From Alviniconcha marisindica (taxonomy: Eukaryota; Mollusca; Gastropoda; Provannidae): DNA of 64,000 nt. Positions 11,206 through 23,920 of this stretch are shown in pieces; position 1 is the stretch's first letter; the number at the start of each line of letters is the position of its first letter. Below the pieces are notes generated by a model. The model was not told where the DNA came from, ran no database searches, and saw only the letters and a program-made list of their open reading frames with translations. The position numbers were made by a program, and so were the translations under genes. Location: assembly GCA_018857735.1 (NCBI GenBank), contig JABMCL010001766.1, positions 478,501-542,500 of the forward strand, written 5' to 3'.

Positions 11206-13120
11206 CTTTTGCAAATCAAGTGGGGCCATTCACACTAAGTGTCGGACTGGGCGCGTGCTAATCAGTGCATTTTATCAGTTGTACGACCTGACTGATTCAA
11301 GTTGTTTTACGTCATTGCTCCACACGCGTCAGCTCTGTGTTGCAAACAACCGTTTAACAAGTAGATGACATGTAATGCCGTATCTCATAATAATCAGAAG
11401 GGCCTATCAGCCCTGAAATCACTAGCTTGTACGGATCGATGAGGCCGCGACGTTTATTTGCATTACAAAAATACAAAACGTACGTAAATTTTCAGCCTGC
11501 TAGGACACACGTTTTAAGCAACGAGCAGGCAAATAATACCTTGACAAATGATAATAAAGGATCAGTGCTCAAGAGCTGTGTGAAAGTCGAGGTGGCCCTC
11601 CTGGGCTCCCCGTCCCTAATAAGCCCTGCGGTTTCTGTGGGCGTAAAGCAACACTGAACCAAACAAACTTTTGTGATAAATTTGGGTGACTTTTTCCCAA
11701 TGGCAAATGCACCCAAACCCGCTAGTACATGTAGGCCTACTCCAGAAACAAAATAACCATTGTCCATCCCCTAGTGGATCCAGCCCACCGAAGTTTCTGT
11801 GGTGCAGCCCCTCCGACTAGAGATCCAATGGTTCTGGCTTAATGCTTGCTTATCCCATGTGCTAAAAGCTGGCTGTTTTTATAATGGCTTGTTGTTGTTG
11901 TTGTTGTAACGGTTGTTGTTGTAACGGTTGTTGTTCTTCTTCTTCTTCTTTTCTTCTTCTTCTTCGTCTTCGTCGTCGTTGTTGTTGTTCTTGTTCTTCT
12001 TCTTCATTTACTGAGGTAAGCCCAACAGTTAAGCAAAAGTCCACTGATGGAAGGGGAGTGGCTGATGGGAATAGGACGGGGGGAAGGGGGAGGGGTGTAG
12101 CGGGAGGTGGGGATGGGATGGACCGTCGTTACTGCCGGGTTGGAGGGGTACACCCAGTCCTCAATACAGCGTTTGAATGCATCGGGGGAGTCGAAAAGAA
12201 GGAGGTGGAAGGAACAAAAGCCCCCCAGATGCGGATGGCAGAGGCAGAGCAAAGAAGGAGTGCCGGCGGAAGGTTCATGTCCGACTGTGACTGAGGGACC
12301 ATCAGTGTTCCCCGTTGTCCTCTTGATGGCCTGGTGTTGAGTTTCACTGAGGGTGCCTCATCTGGGTTGGAGGTCAACGAGTAAGTAAGTAAATAACTTG
12401 GTGTTTTACGCCCGGTCAGTCATTCACAAGACCGTGAATGATTTTGTGCATTATCATGGCGATCGGCAAGCGGTCGGAGGTCCATGCTAGAAACAAGTCC
12501 AGAGGCACTTGTGGTGAGGCTGGAGTCCTGTCTGACCTGACACCTCTCCTCTGGACCCTCTCAAATACTGCTCGACAGCATTTGTTGATGGGGATTCCAG
12601 ACTGTGGCGGATGGGTGGGACGAGGCCTTTGTAGAAAAGCTGCCGGTGTCAACGTTGGTGGGGAAGCCCCTGATGTTTCTGTACACGAAAGCTCTAATCT
12701 TGTCGTTTGACTTTGCAGATGTTGCTTGGCTGCCCCAGAACTCAGCAACAACCCTTCAGAGCGCATCCAAAGAGCTACGGCTTACCCATCTCATATGGCT
12801 GCAGAAACACACTCGTCTTGTTGCACACGGCTGTTGGAAAAGCTTGTGGGCGAATTAAGACCGAAAACCAGTAGCTCGTCGAACGAACCGCAATCTGATT
12901 TGCATTTTGAGGTGAGGATTTCCATGAATCTATTTATAAAACTTGCCGGTCATCAGAGAAGAAATCAGATCAGTGTCATCTGCATCATCATCTTAAAACT
13001 GCGAAAACGAGGCTGAGTGTAAAATGGAAACGTATTTTTCATAACGCGTGTGTGCGTGCGAGTGTCGTTGTCATAAGTTGTAGTTGTTTTGAGTAGGAAA
13101 ACAATCCGAGGACGGCAATA
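11205..13120. other. Spacer upstream of the G-alpha gene, no gene identified
   Basis: Holds a TTG/TTC trinucleotide tract (11885-12005) and a reverse-oriented SINE tail near 12376-12420 (GGTGTTTTACGCCCGGTCAG). GC-richer sequence at 12.0-12.9 kb has several open frames on both strands up to 136 codons. None resembles a family I know, and they overlap one another, so I call no gene. Confidence 0.4.
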
Positions 13121-13189
13121 ATTCGTTTGAGCAAGAGGATTTTCCTATTCAGCGCGGAGTGTTGTATGAACACCTGCCTGCCCAAGGTC

Positions 13190-13520
13190 TCTGAGGCACG
13201 GGGCACATGCTGTCTGGCAAACACCGGCACCCTCGGCCTGCTCCACCACGACAACAACGCAAGTACCTTCACTGCCACAGCCACTTGGACTATCAGGAGG
13301 AGCATCGCATTCAGCTTCTCACCCACCCACCCTACTCCTTAGCTCCTTGTGATTTCTTTTTGTTCCCCAAAGTGAAGTGGCAGTTGAAAGGGAAGCACTT
13401 TCGGGGCATCAAGCATGCTCGAGACTTTTTCGAGGGCGTGATTTCTGGCATATACCACAGTCAGTGTGGTCTGGCACCATGGTCACGTGGCTTGAAAGGA
13501 TCACTAAGTATGTGCACGCT
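13190..13520 (+). pseudogene. Mariner-type (Tc1/mariner) transposase remnant
   Basis: Two frames together show the C-terminal catalytic part of a mariner transposase. LLHHDN at 13238-13255 holds the second catalytic Asp. HPPYSLAPCDFFLFPK around 13324-13371 holds the third Asp, with ordered downstream residues KGKHFRGI. The Asp-Asp distance is 101 nt, against 105 nt for the family's D34D spacing, so a net 4-nt deletion separates the frames. The N-terminal DNA-binding domain and the first Asp were not found and no intact reading frame remains. A poly-G run begins just after, at 13523. A dead element. Confidence 0.8.
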
Positions 13521-13597
13521 GAGGGGGGGGGGGGGGGGGGGGGCAAACTGGACTAGGCGAGAAATCCGCACGCCCGAATCTCCACATCCAAAAAATT

Positions 13598-14192
13598 ATG
13601 ATCGCCCTCGTATATACCACCATCTACTACAGTTTACTAATAATAACGAGGACCTTCCAGCTGACGGGAGGAATGCACGTCTCGCCCACGAACGAGAAGG
13701 GAGAGCATTATGACCTGGTAAACTACAGGCCTGTGCCCCTGACTTGTATACCATGCAAGGTTTTCCTTGGTTCAAAGAGCAGGAACACATCATTGTCAAC
13801 TCAACAATGGAACACCTTTAGCAATACACTGCACCCAAAACCATGGCTTTGGGGAAAACAGATTCTGTGAGATGCAGCTCCTGGAGGATGTGGAAGAACT
13901 CGCGGAAAACATGGAAGGCAGCAGGCAAACTGGCATCCTGATAATGGACTTTGTGAAGGCATTCCACAAGGTGAACCACAGTCTCCTGCTACACAAATTC
14001 CAGCACTACAATTATATGGAATCAGAGGTAATGCCAGCATATGGATTGGCAGTTTCCTGATGAACAGATGACAGGCAGTTGTAGAAGGCAACCGTTCACT
14101 GTCAGCGTCAGTTCCGGAGTACTCCAGGGATCTGTACTTGGACCATGTCCACTCCTGGTCTACATTAATGACCTCCAAGAGAAAATGACCTG
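13598..14192 (+). pseudogene. LINE reverse-transcriptase fragment (Jockey/CR1-like)
   Basis: Broken across frames, the plus strand shows NYRPVPLTCIPCKVF, then LHPK and GFGENRFCEMQLLE, then LIMDFVKAFHKVNHSLLLHK (motif A, catalytic Asp at about 13947), then GVLQGSVLGPCPLL and YINDL, ending in a stop. These are successive RT fingers/palm motifs in the correct order. The FADD/YADD active-site box was not found, so the copy is truncated at both ends and frameshifted. It directly follows the mariner remnant on the same strand. Confidence 0.8.
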
Positions 14193-14482
14193 AATTTTGG
14201 TGCCCGAGATTCCACTGTATTTTCATGCTCTGAACTCTTGCCCTTTTGGAAAAGTGGATCTTAAGAGTTTGTTACTGAACATTGCTGAGAGGCATACGGT
14301 TTTTAACCGAATGACTACAACTAAGAAACAAACAAGAAAAGAAGAAAACAAAAACAAAACAAAAAGGGGGGCGGAGGGGGGTGGGGGGCGTCCACTTCAG
14401 TGCTACATTCATTGTACAGCTAGTAAGGCTTCATCGCTTATTATGCCTGAGTGAAAGCACTACCTGATCATTGACGTTAAGA

Positions 14483-14484
<2 letters not shown>

Positions 14485-14554
<70 letters not shown>
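14485..14554. repeat. (GT)n microsatellite
   Basis: About 35 uninterrupted GT units. Its translation gives artefactual Cys-Val frames that are not genes. Confidence 0.95.
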
Positions 14555-14557
<3 letters not shown>

Positions 14558-15799
14558 AACAGAGATATACACTGGTGTTCTGACACAAGTGTACAGATTA
14601 TCAAGCAAACATATTTCTTTTCTTTTTTTCAAGAAACCTTTATTCTGTGCTCTCTTCCTCTCTTTTTTTTTTTTTCCTGTCTCCAAATTTGAATGATCAG
14701 CAATACATTTGAGTATGTTATACATGAAGATTGATATAGTTTATTTACAGGTCAATATGCCATTTTCCCTCATATTGCATCTGTTATGGATATTATTAAA
14801 AAGATGTATGATCCAGTCTCTGCTGTCTCATCAACAGCTCAGTACACACTAGCTTAATGGAGAACAGCAGTACTTTGTCAGCACAAGAATATTAATATTG
14901 TACAGTGCTGCTCGAAATAATACATGTACACAGAAGAAGAAGAGGAAGATAGATAACTGGTTTTTAATGCTCAGTCAACCGTGAAGATTATATCAGGGCA
15001 AAGAAGAAGAAGAAAGTAGTAGGAGGAGGAAGACAAGTAAATGATAAGTTGACTCACATTCAAAATGGGGAAACTGGAGCTCATCAATTTTTATCACACA
15101 GGAGTTTACAAACTTTGATGTAAATTAGATGAGACCATACTTTTAAGCCACAATTTTAAGCTTTACCTTTGCCATAAACACTGATCATTTACACAGACTA
15201 GCATGATATTTCAAAGAAAACTTTCTCTTTAGACAGTCTCTGGTGAGATGACAATAACCTTTTCTTCAAAATGTTGACAGACAAGACACAAAATGTGTGA
15301 AAGGCTGGTTGTAAGAGACAGAATATAACCCCAAATCCTGGATAGTCACTTTATTCATCAAAGCATGTAATATTTTTATATATAATCATACTGAGTGTGT
15401 ATTAGACAATAATGACACCATCCTTCATAAATGATGTAAAACCTATCTTTCCTTCTGATGTTCCCCTTTTGATGCATTTCATTTTGGGCTGCACATTAAA
15501 ATAAATAAATAATGTTTTGATTCTTCAACACTTTGCATGTAGCTTTGTCCACCTGCACATAGCATTGGGAGATGTTTTAGACAAGTTTCAACAAAAACGT
15601 TTACACAGAATACTTTTTTTTCTTTCAAAAAAATTCTCTTTCTACTCTTGAAATTCTGCAACTATCACCAGTGGGTGAAGCATAATAACACAAATTATCA
15701 TGCAAAGTTTGAACAATCTCATTTAAACACTATTCACAAAAATATCAGTTTTTTTCTTTCTTCTTTTTCTAGTTCAAAAACTCAAAATTGTGTGTGTCA

Positions 15800-16300
15800 T
15801 GGGGTGCATGGATAGCTCAGTAGTTAACAGTGCTGGACTCATGATTGAAGAGTCATGGGTTCAAGTCCCAGTAGGAGTGGTGGGATAAAAAAAAATCCAG
15901 GGTCAACTTTCTGTGCCGACTCTCATTTAGGTATCCATTCTACCCTGTGTTACTGCAGTAGCACATAAAAAATCCCTGTCATTCTGCCAAAAGTGCAGGT
16001 GGCAGGTTACAGCTAAACACACATGCACCCTATGTAAGTGGCTTGGAACGAAGTGACACTGTAGACTGGTGCATGGTTGTATGGTGTACACAGAATGTGC
16101 ACTGAGACAGCAGTAGTTTGACATGGTACCAGCCATGTAACAACCAAATAGTGCAGTAAGTACACCATTTTGGTAGACATTAAGAAAAACACTATAAAAA
16201 GCTTCATGTGATAGGACTGAGAATTACATGTGATAGGAGCACAGTGAGTCTGCTCGAGAGAAGAGACTAGTGCTAGTATATAAAAGTGATCAACAATTTA
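15800..16300 (+). repeat. tRNA-derived SINE
   Basis: The 5' head has an RNA polymerase III A box (TAGCTCAGTAG from 15813) and B box (GGTTCAAGTCC, 15858-15868) at tRNA-like spacing, with an anticodon-arm-like CTGGACTCATGATTGAAG between them. Body segments recur: 15930-16010 with 36565-36660, and 16155-16300 with 30930-31070 (shared GTGAGTCTGCTTGAGAG-like block). There is no 3' CCA-proximal acceptor stem pairing, so it is a SINE and not a working tRNA gene. Ends are approximate. Confidence 0.7.
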
Positions 16301-16463
16301 TCTCCCCTGAACAAATGCCAGTCACTCAAAAAGTGCATGTGTGATGTCACCACCATACAAAGTTTGAACTTCAGAGGAATCTTACTGAGGAAATAATTAG
16401 ACACATTTCAGTTCCACTTTTCTGACCATGACATTTTTAAGGTAATTCAAACTGGTACAAATG

Positions 16464-16495
<32 letters not shown>

Positions 16496-16875
16496 AGAAA
16501 AGAAAAAAATCTACAGAGGTTGAAAATCAAAGTTTAGCAGTTGCTGACATGGGTGTTGTTGTAGAACCCAGAAACTCTGTACAGATCCATTTTGGTTCCT
16601 TCATATTCTTTTGACAAACAATATTTACAACATTTGTGAACCGCAACAGATTCAAATGCCAAAAACAAAAAAGAAGTTTGGTCAATTCTTCAAACACATT
16701 TTTCTCAAAACTTTGACTTTTGAGGACTTAATGGTTCATCAACAAACTACAATATGTTAATGATTAGTATTCATGTGTCTAACCATTACACAAGGTTAAA
16801 ATTTACAAGATGGGAACTTACACACAAACAACATTTTCAGAATAAATTGTGTGTTTTTTAACATTAACTGTGACC

Positions 16876-17532
16876 TTAAAATAAGGCCAAGGTCAGTGAA
16901 ACTATAACATAAACTTCAGCAAGTATTACCATCATATAAAGTTGGACTTTTATCACATTTATTGTGTTCCAAAAGACAAACAAACAAAACAGAAAAGTTT
17001 GAACTTTTGCCACAGACAAACAGCCAGCCTGCCAGTCTTGTAACAATAACACTTGGGCCATATTCAATAGTTTCCTGACCCATGACAATGAATAAAGAAT
17101 TGCCTTGAACAATGGACTGAATGAGTCTTCCAGTTTTATGAGTGATACACCCCAAAAAATAGTCAAGCGAGACAGCATGAAACAACTCAGCACAACATTG
17201 CTAATCTCAACAGCCAAGGCCAAATATGGCAGTGCCCGTGCATCAACACATGGCACATGAAATAGCTGTGAATATATTGGTGAAAATTCCCATGCAGAGT
17301 CTGGGCTTTTGCATTTACACTTGGCTGTCCCAGGGAGGGTGTGAACAGTGCTCAGCATAGCGCAGCTCACATTCCACTGCATGCCCATTATTTGTTGTCT
17401 GGAAATAAGGTAGACAGATGAAGCATATGGAGTGATGCTGATGTCAGACTTCCAATTCAAGCCTGGTCCAGATGACAGTTGTAAGTGCATCAGCGTGGGG
17501 CCAGCCAAGATCATAGTGTAAAATGGCTGCAA
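16876..17532 (-). other. Long open frame of unknown nature (218 codons)
   Basis: The longest open frame in the window outside known exons. It has Leu/Val-rich stretches near its C-terminus, no recognisable domain, no evident splice partner, and a start inside a tandem repeat. It may be chance or a decayed repeat; I do not claim a gene. Confidence 0.15.
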
Positions 17533-17770
17533 ATATTTTTATTTTTTTTATGTGCAAGTAAAAGCCCACTCAGTTTTGTTATGCTTAAAAAGTCACCCAA
17601 TGAAAAATGGCCACAAAGATTCACTTTTTTTCTTGTGATTGTGCAAGTAAAGGTCTGTTCAGTTTTGCTATGCTTAAAGTCACGCAATGGAAAATGGCCA
17701 CAAAGATTCACATTTTTTCTTGTGCAAGTAAAGGTCCACCCAGTTTTGCTATGTTTATTAACTCAATGGA
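17511..17770. repeat. Tandem repeat, 3 copies of about 85 bp
   Basis: Each copy runs AAATGGC(T/C)(G/A)CAAA..TT, then a T-rich stretch, GTGCAAGTAAA, CAGTTTTG(C/T)TATG and a CTTAAA/TTTATT end. Copies begin near 17520, 17605 and 17692. Confidence 0.8.
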
Positions 17771-18069
17771 ACACCTACCTAAACTACAAGACTGCAGCAA
17801 TACCCCGCTGAACAATCACCTTTGCTCTGTCTCCTTCCCCCTAGTCAGTTTATGCTACAGCGCATCTAAACAAGGAGCCACCATACAGGCAAGTGACCAG
17901 GAAATGTTCTGTGGTCAACTGTTTTGCACCAAAATTTAAATGGGCATCTCAAACACACTTTCCCCCTTCTTGTTGTGGGTCTTCAGGAGACAGTAATAAG
18001 AGGACTACCACTCTTTCCTAACATGTAAATCAAACACTGTGGACGGACACAATAACTAAAACTACTGAA

Positions 18070-18600
18070 CAATCTGTGACATTTTTTTAAGTTGATGCAG
18101 AAATGAGGTATTGTATGTTACATATTGCAAAAAAATAATTGGGGTTTCTTTTTCAAGTCTTTAAAAATGAAATGAAATACAATCAGGTCCGATATATACC
18201 TGTGTCCTTTTTTTCCAGTGAAGTTTTAAATTGAAAATTTTGAAATATTTGATGCAGAAATGAGGTATTGTATGTTACATATTGCAAAAAAATAATTGGG
18301 GTTTCTTTTTCAAGTCTTTAAAAATGAAATAAAATACAACCAGGTCCTGTAGATATGCGTGTTCTTTTTTCCCAGTGAAGTTTTAAATTAAATATTTTGA
18401 AATATTTCATGAGGTACTGGATGAAATAATATTGCAAAAACAAAACAAAACCTAAAACAAAAACTAAACTAAAACAAAACAATTGGGGTTTCTTTTTTAA
18501 GTCTTTAAAAATTAAAGGAGATACAGTCAGGTCCTGTAGATACTTATGTTGTTGTTTTTCCAGTAAAGAATTTAAATTGAAAATTTAAAAAAAAAAAAAA
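18070..18600. repeat. Tandem repeat, 3 copies of about 155-200 bp
   Basis: Copies share AATTGGGGTTTCTTTTTCAA, AGTCTTTAAAAAT, CAGGTCC and CCAGTGAAGTTTTAAATT. The first two (from about 18091 and 18251) are nearly identical. The third is expanded by A-rich insertions. A 14-bp repeat (AACTATTAAACAAA) follows at 18630-18670. Confidence 0.85.
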
Positions 18601-19766
18601 TATGAATCACAAAATGTTAGCAGTTACAAAACTATTAAACAAAACTATTAAACAAAACTATTAAACAAAACATCACAGTAAATTTGTGGAACAGGTATTA
18701 ATTATTATTTAATAATCAGTAATCAACAAGTCTGTGAATTACAGAATACTGAACATCAGTAATATGTACAGTGATATGTGTTCATAAGCCAGTGACCACA
18801 TAAACCTTTTTTCTCTCTCCCTCTGTCTCTAGCGCACAAACACAAATGCACGCATGCACATACACACACAAACTTACACATGCATACACTCACACACAAA
18901 TATATGATCCTCACAGTAACATACATGCATGCACATATGTATGTACTCAACATACACAATTTCTTTGAGAGGAGAAAGTAAAGGTTAATTAACACAGTGG
19001 TCAACAATACTCCAAACAGACATAATCTATGTACAGATGAGGGGAATTAGAAGAACAAATCTTCACATTTAGGAACACAAAATACATTGCTCAGACTTGT
19101 TCCCTTCTACATAATGGAATGATCAACAGTCTTCAATCAGCAAAATTCAACCCATCCAACAGACCATTCCCACAAACCATTCTCTCTTAGCAGAGTCCAT
19201 ACACAAACTACAATTAGTGTCTGGCATGTGCTCTTTGAGGCTAATCAGACCTATTCTGCAAAACCAAATGTTGCAGAATGCAGTGAGCTCTTGCTAATCC
19301 GAGTTTGGCCTTTATTACAGGCTGCAACCAATCAACATTATGTATACAAGGAGAGTGTACACATTTTTTGTGTTGCAGCCAGTTCTGGAGTTTGAGAATG
19401 CAACTACTGACTAGATTAAATGTGGTATGGTGGGAGATGTTGAACATAAAGCTTACAAAAGCATTTAGTTAAACACTTTCAGTAAATGCTGGTCTTCAAG
19501 AGGAAAGGTAAACCCTTCCACCACAGCCAGTTATTAGATCCGGACACTGGTGTCTTTAGAAAATGAGCTGAGACACTACAGAACCATCTGGAATACTTGC
19601 ATCATAGTTTTGTACCGCAGCACTACCAGTTTTGTACCACTGAAACAGTGGTGAACAGAGAAACATGTCAGCATTCAGGTATTTTCAATCATTGTCAATG
19701 TGACATTTTGTTTCTTTGTTAAATTTTTCTTTTTTTCTTTGTAGTGTGCTGTCTTGTCAGTTGTTG

Positions 19767-19769
<3 letters not shown>

Positions 19770-19832
<63 letters not shown>
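19770..19832. repeat. (GT)n microsatellite
   Basis: Two GT blocks separated by a short GATGTG interruption, followed by a (TTG)n run. Confidence 0.9.
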
Positions 19833-19836
<4 letters not shown>

Positions 19837-20149
19837 TTTGTTGTTGTTGTTGCTGCTTACAATGTCTTGATGTGTCTGAAAATCTAACCAGTGTGTGTGT
19901 CACATCACTAGGAGCAAAAGGAAGTTTTCTGCTAAAAGAGCTCTGGATCAAGAGGCTCCAACATCTTGTATCATAATAAACACAAAAGTACTCTGTGTGT
20001 GTAGGAATAAAGTACACATAAGAAACACAATAACAACCCCAAAAAGTCAGTGTGCTCAAATAAGGAGGTGGGTGTGGTATTCATAATATGTAGGCCTTTG
20101 ATTGAAATTATACCCAAAATTATGTTAAATATATCTGAATTTATGTGAT

Positions 20150-20150
<1 letters not shown>

Positions 20151-20228
<78 letters not shown>
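20151..20228. repeat. (TA)n microsatellite
   Basis: About 36 uninterrupted TA units; self-complementary and prone to cruciform extrusion. Confidence 0.95.
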
Positions 20229-20235
<7 letters not shown>

Positions 20236-20573
20236 GCACTCTGTATGAAGCAATGACAGCTATCATAAGAACTGCCTCTACAGTTACTATGATCTAAAGA
20301 CAACTCCAAAGCCCACACTTATCTTTAAAAGATAAGCACTTAATTATTGCCGGAATAAAAGGAACTGAGCTTTGAATGCTACATGGAACTGACTCAGGGG
20401 ACAAACAGCCGCCACAAGCAGGAACCACCAGAAAGAGCCTTTGTACACAACTTGACCTACTTTTAGCAGTTGGCCATCTTGCATCAGCCAGGAGCAAGTG
20501 ACCATTTCACACATGCATACTGGCAATAGCTACAGCAGAGAACATTCAATCTGAGCCCTGATGAAAAAACTAT

Positions 20574-20631
20574 CCCCCCCCCCTCCCCCCACCAAAAAAA
20601 AAGGGGGGGGGGGAGGGGGGGAACTATCCAC
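20574..20631. repeat. C-rich block / A-run / G-rich block
   Basis: C10-T-C6, then ACC and nine A, then G11-A-G7. The arms are mostly complementary and form a potential hairpin; direct copies of AACTATCC flank the unit. Confidence 0.7.
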
Positions 20632-22989
20632 AGACTCGCACTCCAAATGGGCTGCAAGCAAAAGTACTGTGCAAAAAGGATTGAAGAATACTGTGCATTC
20701 TGCTCAGTCCAGTACTTCAGTACCAGAAGTAACTTAACTGTTCTAAGGTACACACTATTATTCTCTCACTAAAAGCGATAGGCACAAAAAAATGCTCCCA
20801 AGACTGAGAACACTGAACTCTCTACATTTCTGCCATGATGGACAAAGTAAAGGCCAGGGACTAGATGGTCCAACACCAATCACAACGTCAGACTAACATT
20901 TTACATTCCATGTGAGGTATTTGCCACCCATGTGACACTGGCCATGACAGCAAGGCTGCACTCAAACTTGCTGCATTCTCTTGACTCTGCGTCACATATG
21001 CATTCAGCTGTAGTAATTAATCTCTATGCAATGTGGCAAGAACAAACCCCCTGAAGTCAGCATGCAGCTGCATGAACGGAGGTGGACGCTGCATACATAC
21101 AGGCAGGGATTCATGTGTATGCAGGAACTGATTGCACAAACAAAGGCTCCTTAGCAGAGAAACAAGAACTACCAACAGGTTTTACATGCAAGTCCAAAAT
21201 CAAAGGTTTAAAAAAAAAAGCACAATATTTTGAAGACTCCCTTTTGTTGACATTAGTAACATATGTGATAACAGCATGTAAAACAGTACAAAATAATAAT
21301 CAGCAATGAAAACATACAGATCGATTAAACATCTGGCAAGCCAAGATTGACTGCAGTAGTCAAGTAATGGCACAGTAACTTCATCAAGATGCAGTGCTTA
21401 CACGTATCAAACTTGTAAGTGTAACAAAGCACCGAACCAGTAGTTGTCCATTTTGTGATCAAAGATAAACAGAGGTATCCTAAGGAGACTAGAAAAGGTA
21501 TCGGTGAACAGGGTTAGAGTTAATCAAGAGAAGAAGACAAAAGTGGGGTGGGGTCAGGGGGAAGGTGGGGGGGGGGGGGGGGGGGGGCATGAAAGGAATT
21601 TATTTTTAGCTGAAGACAGGAGTTGGAAACTCAGCTTGAAGCATTTGAAACTACTGAAGAAGCCCAGTACAAATGTTTAATGGTGAAAGGAAACTGTGTC
21701 ATATACATTTTTGATCCTGAAAGTCAGCATACCTGACAGTCAGTTGCTTAGTCTTTTTGTAAATTATTTCAATTATTTCAAATCCTACCCATCATTAACA
21801 ATGGAAAAAAATATATAAACAAGTCCACAGTCATGAAAAACATGCCCAAGCACATAAAAACATATTAATCCACTTATACTTCATTTACAGAAAGGCATTT
21901 CAAACATTTTTCAGCAAGGAGGTGTTCACATAAATATGCAGGATCTAATACAAAGCATCCTTGTAACTATTCAAAATTACATGAACTGTTGCGTAGTTTA
22001 TTTTTTGATTTTTTGTTTAGACTTTTGATAATTGTTAGTAATTTGGAATGACTAACCAGAGTAGTAATTGCTGAAATAATGTCAAAAAGAATTGATGCAG
22101 CCAAACTAAGTACAAATATTGTGCACAGCTGAAGGCATAATATATTGTAACAGACTTTGACTACGGGGTGAAATACTGTCACCCTTTCTTTGAAATGTTT
22201 TGACTGGAGTACAGAAATTATTGCAACTAAATCACAAGCAGAGTAAAAATGTGACTAGAACTGCACTGCTCCACCCTGGAAATTAACAACGCTAACTACC
22301 ATCTCATTTTTTTCACACTAAATCTTAAATTACTAGATTCATGATTCACATAACATAACTTTAACTCACACTGTATACAATCACAAGTATTAATAATGAG
22401 AAAACCCTGTGAACATATTCTGCTTCAGACAGCATGCAAGTAAATACCCACAGACATAAAATGTTTCTTGTACACCTGCATTAAAGTTATATTTAAACTC
22501 CTATAAAAAATAAATATCACCCAAAACTTTAAGCTACCAAGAGGTGGCCAACTCATGTCCAACAGGCAAGTAAAACTCATTTCAATGTGCACTAATCACT
22601 ACAGACCAAACATTCAATCACACTGAGCTGACTGCGGATATGCATCTCAGAAAACATATACCAGGACAAATGGAAAAGACAGCAACAGCAACAGTAATTC
22701 CAAGCACTCAACCTGAAACCAAATGTCCCTGAAGCTGTCTTAATTGGGCAGACAACTTGTATACATACTTGTGTAAGTGTCTGTGAACAGAACTGCTTCT
22801 TAATTATACAAAGCATTGATCTCGAACTTCAGTGCCAGAATAGACCCATGCTATGACTGAATGAAATGGAATGTCATGTGGTGAATGAATGGGAAACATT
22901 TCACACTTCACATCAGAAATATGAATGCAAGAAATTTGATTACTAACATAATTCTGTAGACAAATCAAAATCAAAAACATGGCAGGCCA

Positions 22990-23340
22990 TTCATAGTCTT
23001 CAGCTAAGTGCCATAATTCCCAGACAAAATGAGTGCAGCTCTTCAACTCAAACTGAAGCCAAAGTGTCATCTGCCAACCTGGCAGGTCATGTGCATACAA
23101 ACTGAGCTGACACGACTAGCCAATCAGGAAGCTAGTTTGCTGTCCTACTAGTATGGGAATGCCTTTCACAGAAATCAGCTCAATGCCAGAATTCCCGGAA
23201 GAAGAAAAAATTAGTGCAATTCTTCAACTGAAGCCAATGTGTTATCTGCCAACCTGGCAGGTCATACACATAAAAGATGAGCAGACACAGTTAGCCAGTC
23301 AGTAAGCTAGTTTGCCTGTGCTACTGGTATGGGCAAATGT
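22990..23340. repeat. Tandem duplication, 2 copies of about 165 bp
   Basis: Copies start near 22998 and 23172. Shared blocks include ATCTGCCAACCTGGCAGGTC and AAGCTAGTTTG. It lies between the G-alpha and SNX8 genes, possibly in the SNX8 3' UTR. Confidence 0.8.
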
Positions 23341-23549
23341 GAATGTAGAGCTAGATCTGTGGAGAATATTTGGGTGGGTGTGGACACTCCACAGAGAGTG
23401 CATGAACATGGTGCAGAGCGTCTGCAGGCAAGTTGTATGCTAGTTAAGATATGGCTTTGCAGGAGGTAGTGGAATAACTATAACAACAGGCTGTGGAGAA
23501 ACAAATACAGTTAACTTGTAAGGAAGAAGATGGAGAATGATAAGCAATG

Positions 23550-23551
<2 letters not shown>

Positions 23552-23582
<31 letters not shown>
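23552..23582. repeat. Poly-G tract (31 G)
   Basis: Longest homopolymer in the window; G-quadruplex-capable on the plus strand. Confidence 0.9.
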
Positions 23583-23583
<1 letters not shown>

Positions 23584-23649
23584 AGGCACAAATATTAGCA
23601 TGACACAGAACAAATAGAAAAGACAGAGAAAGAGAAGCTGACCTATTAG

Positions 23650-23920
23650 ACATAGAGAGAATCTGCAAGCAGGCAAATGAAATTCACAAACAGGTAAACA
23701 AACAAAAAACAGAGACACGGGAGAGAATTTACAAACAGGTAAATAAAATTCACAAACAGGTAAACAAACAAACAAACAAAAAACAGAGACTTAGAGAGAA
23801 TTTACAAACAGGTCAATGAAATTTACAAATTGGCAAACAAACAAAAAACAAAGACATAGAGAGAATTTACAAACAGGAAAAACAAAATTTACAAACAGAT
23901 AAACAAACAGACACATGAGT
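23650..23920. repeat. Tandem repeat, about 4 copies of 60-70 bp
   Basis: Unit: GAGAGAATTTACAAACAGG, then an A-rich stretch, TTCACAAACAGGTAAACAAA and CAGAGAC. Copies begin near 23655, 23722, 23795 and 23862. Confidence 0.85.

Noticed and set aside
11141..11368. Cys/Val-rich small protein
   Set aside because: Translation of (GT)n. The same applies to frames at 14.5, 31.8, 35.3, 42.7 and 43.2 kb.
11884..12294. 136-codon Cys/Ser-rich open frame
   Set aside because: Starts in a TTG/TTC trinucleotide tract and overlaps other frames on both strands. No family resemblance.
13207..13713. Intact transposase gene
   Set aside because: Only the C-terminal catalytic part remains, in two frames, with a poly-G run and an unrelated 3' end.
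15805..15875. tRNA gene
   Set aside because: A and B boxes are present but no paired acceptor stem closes the cloverleaf, and body sequence is repeated elsewhere. Called as a SINE.
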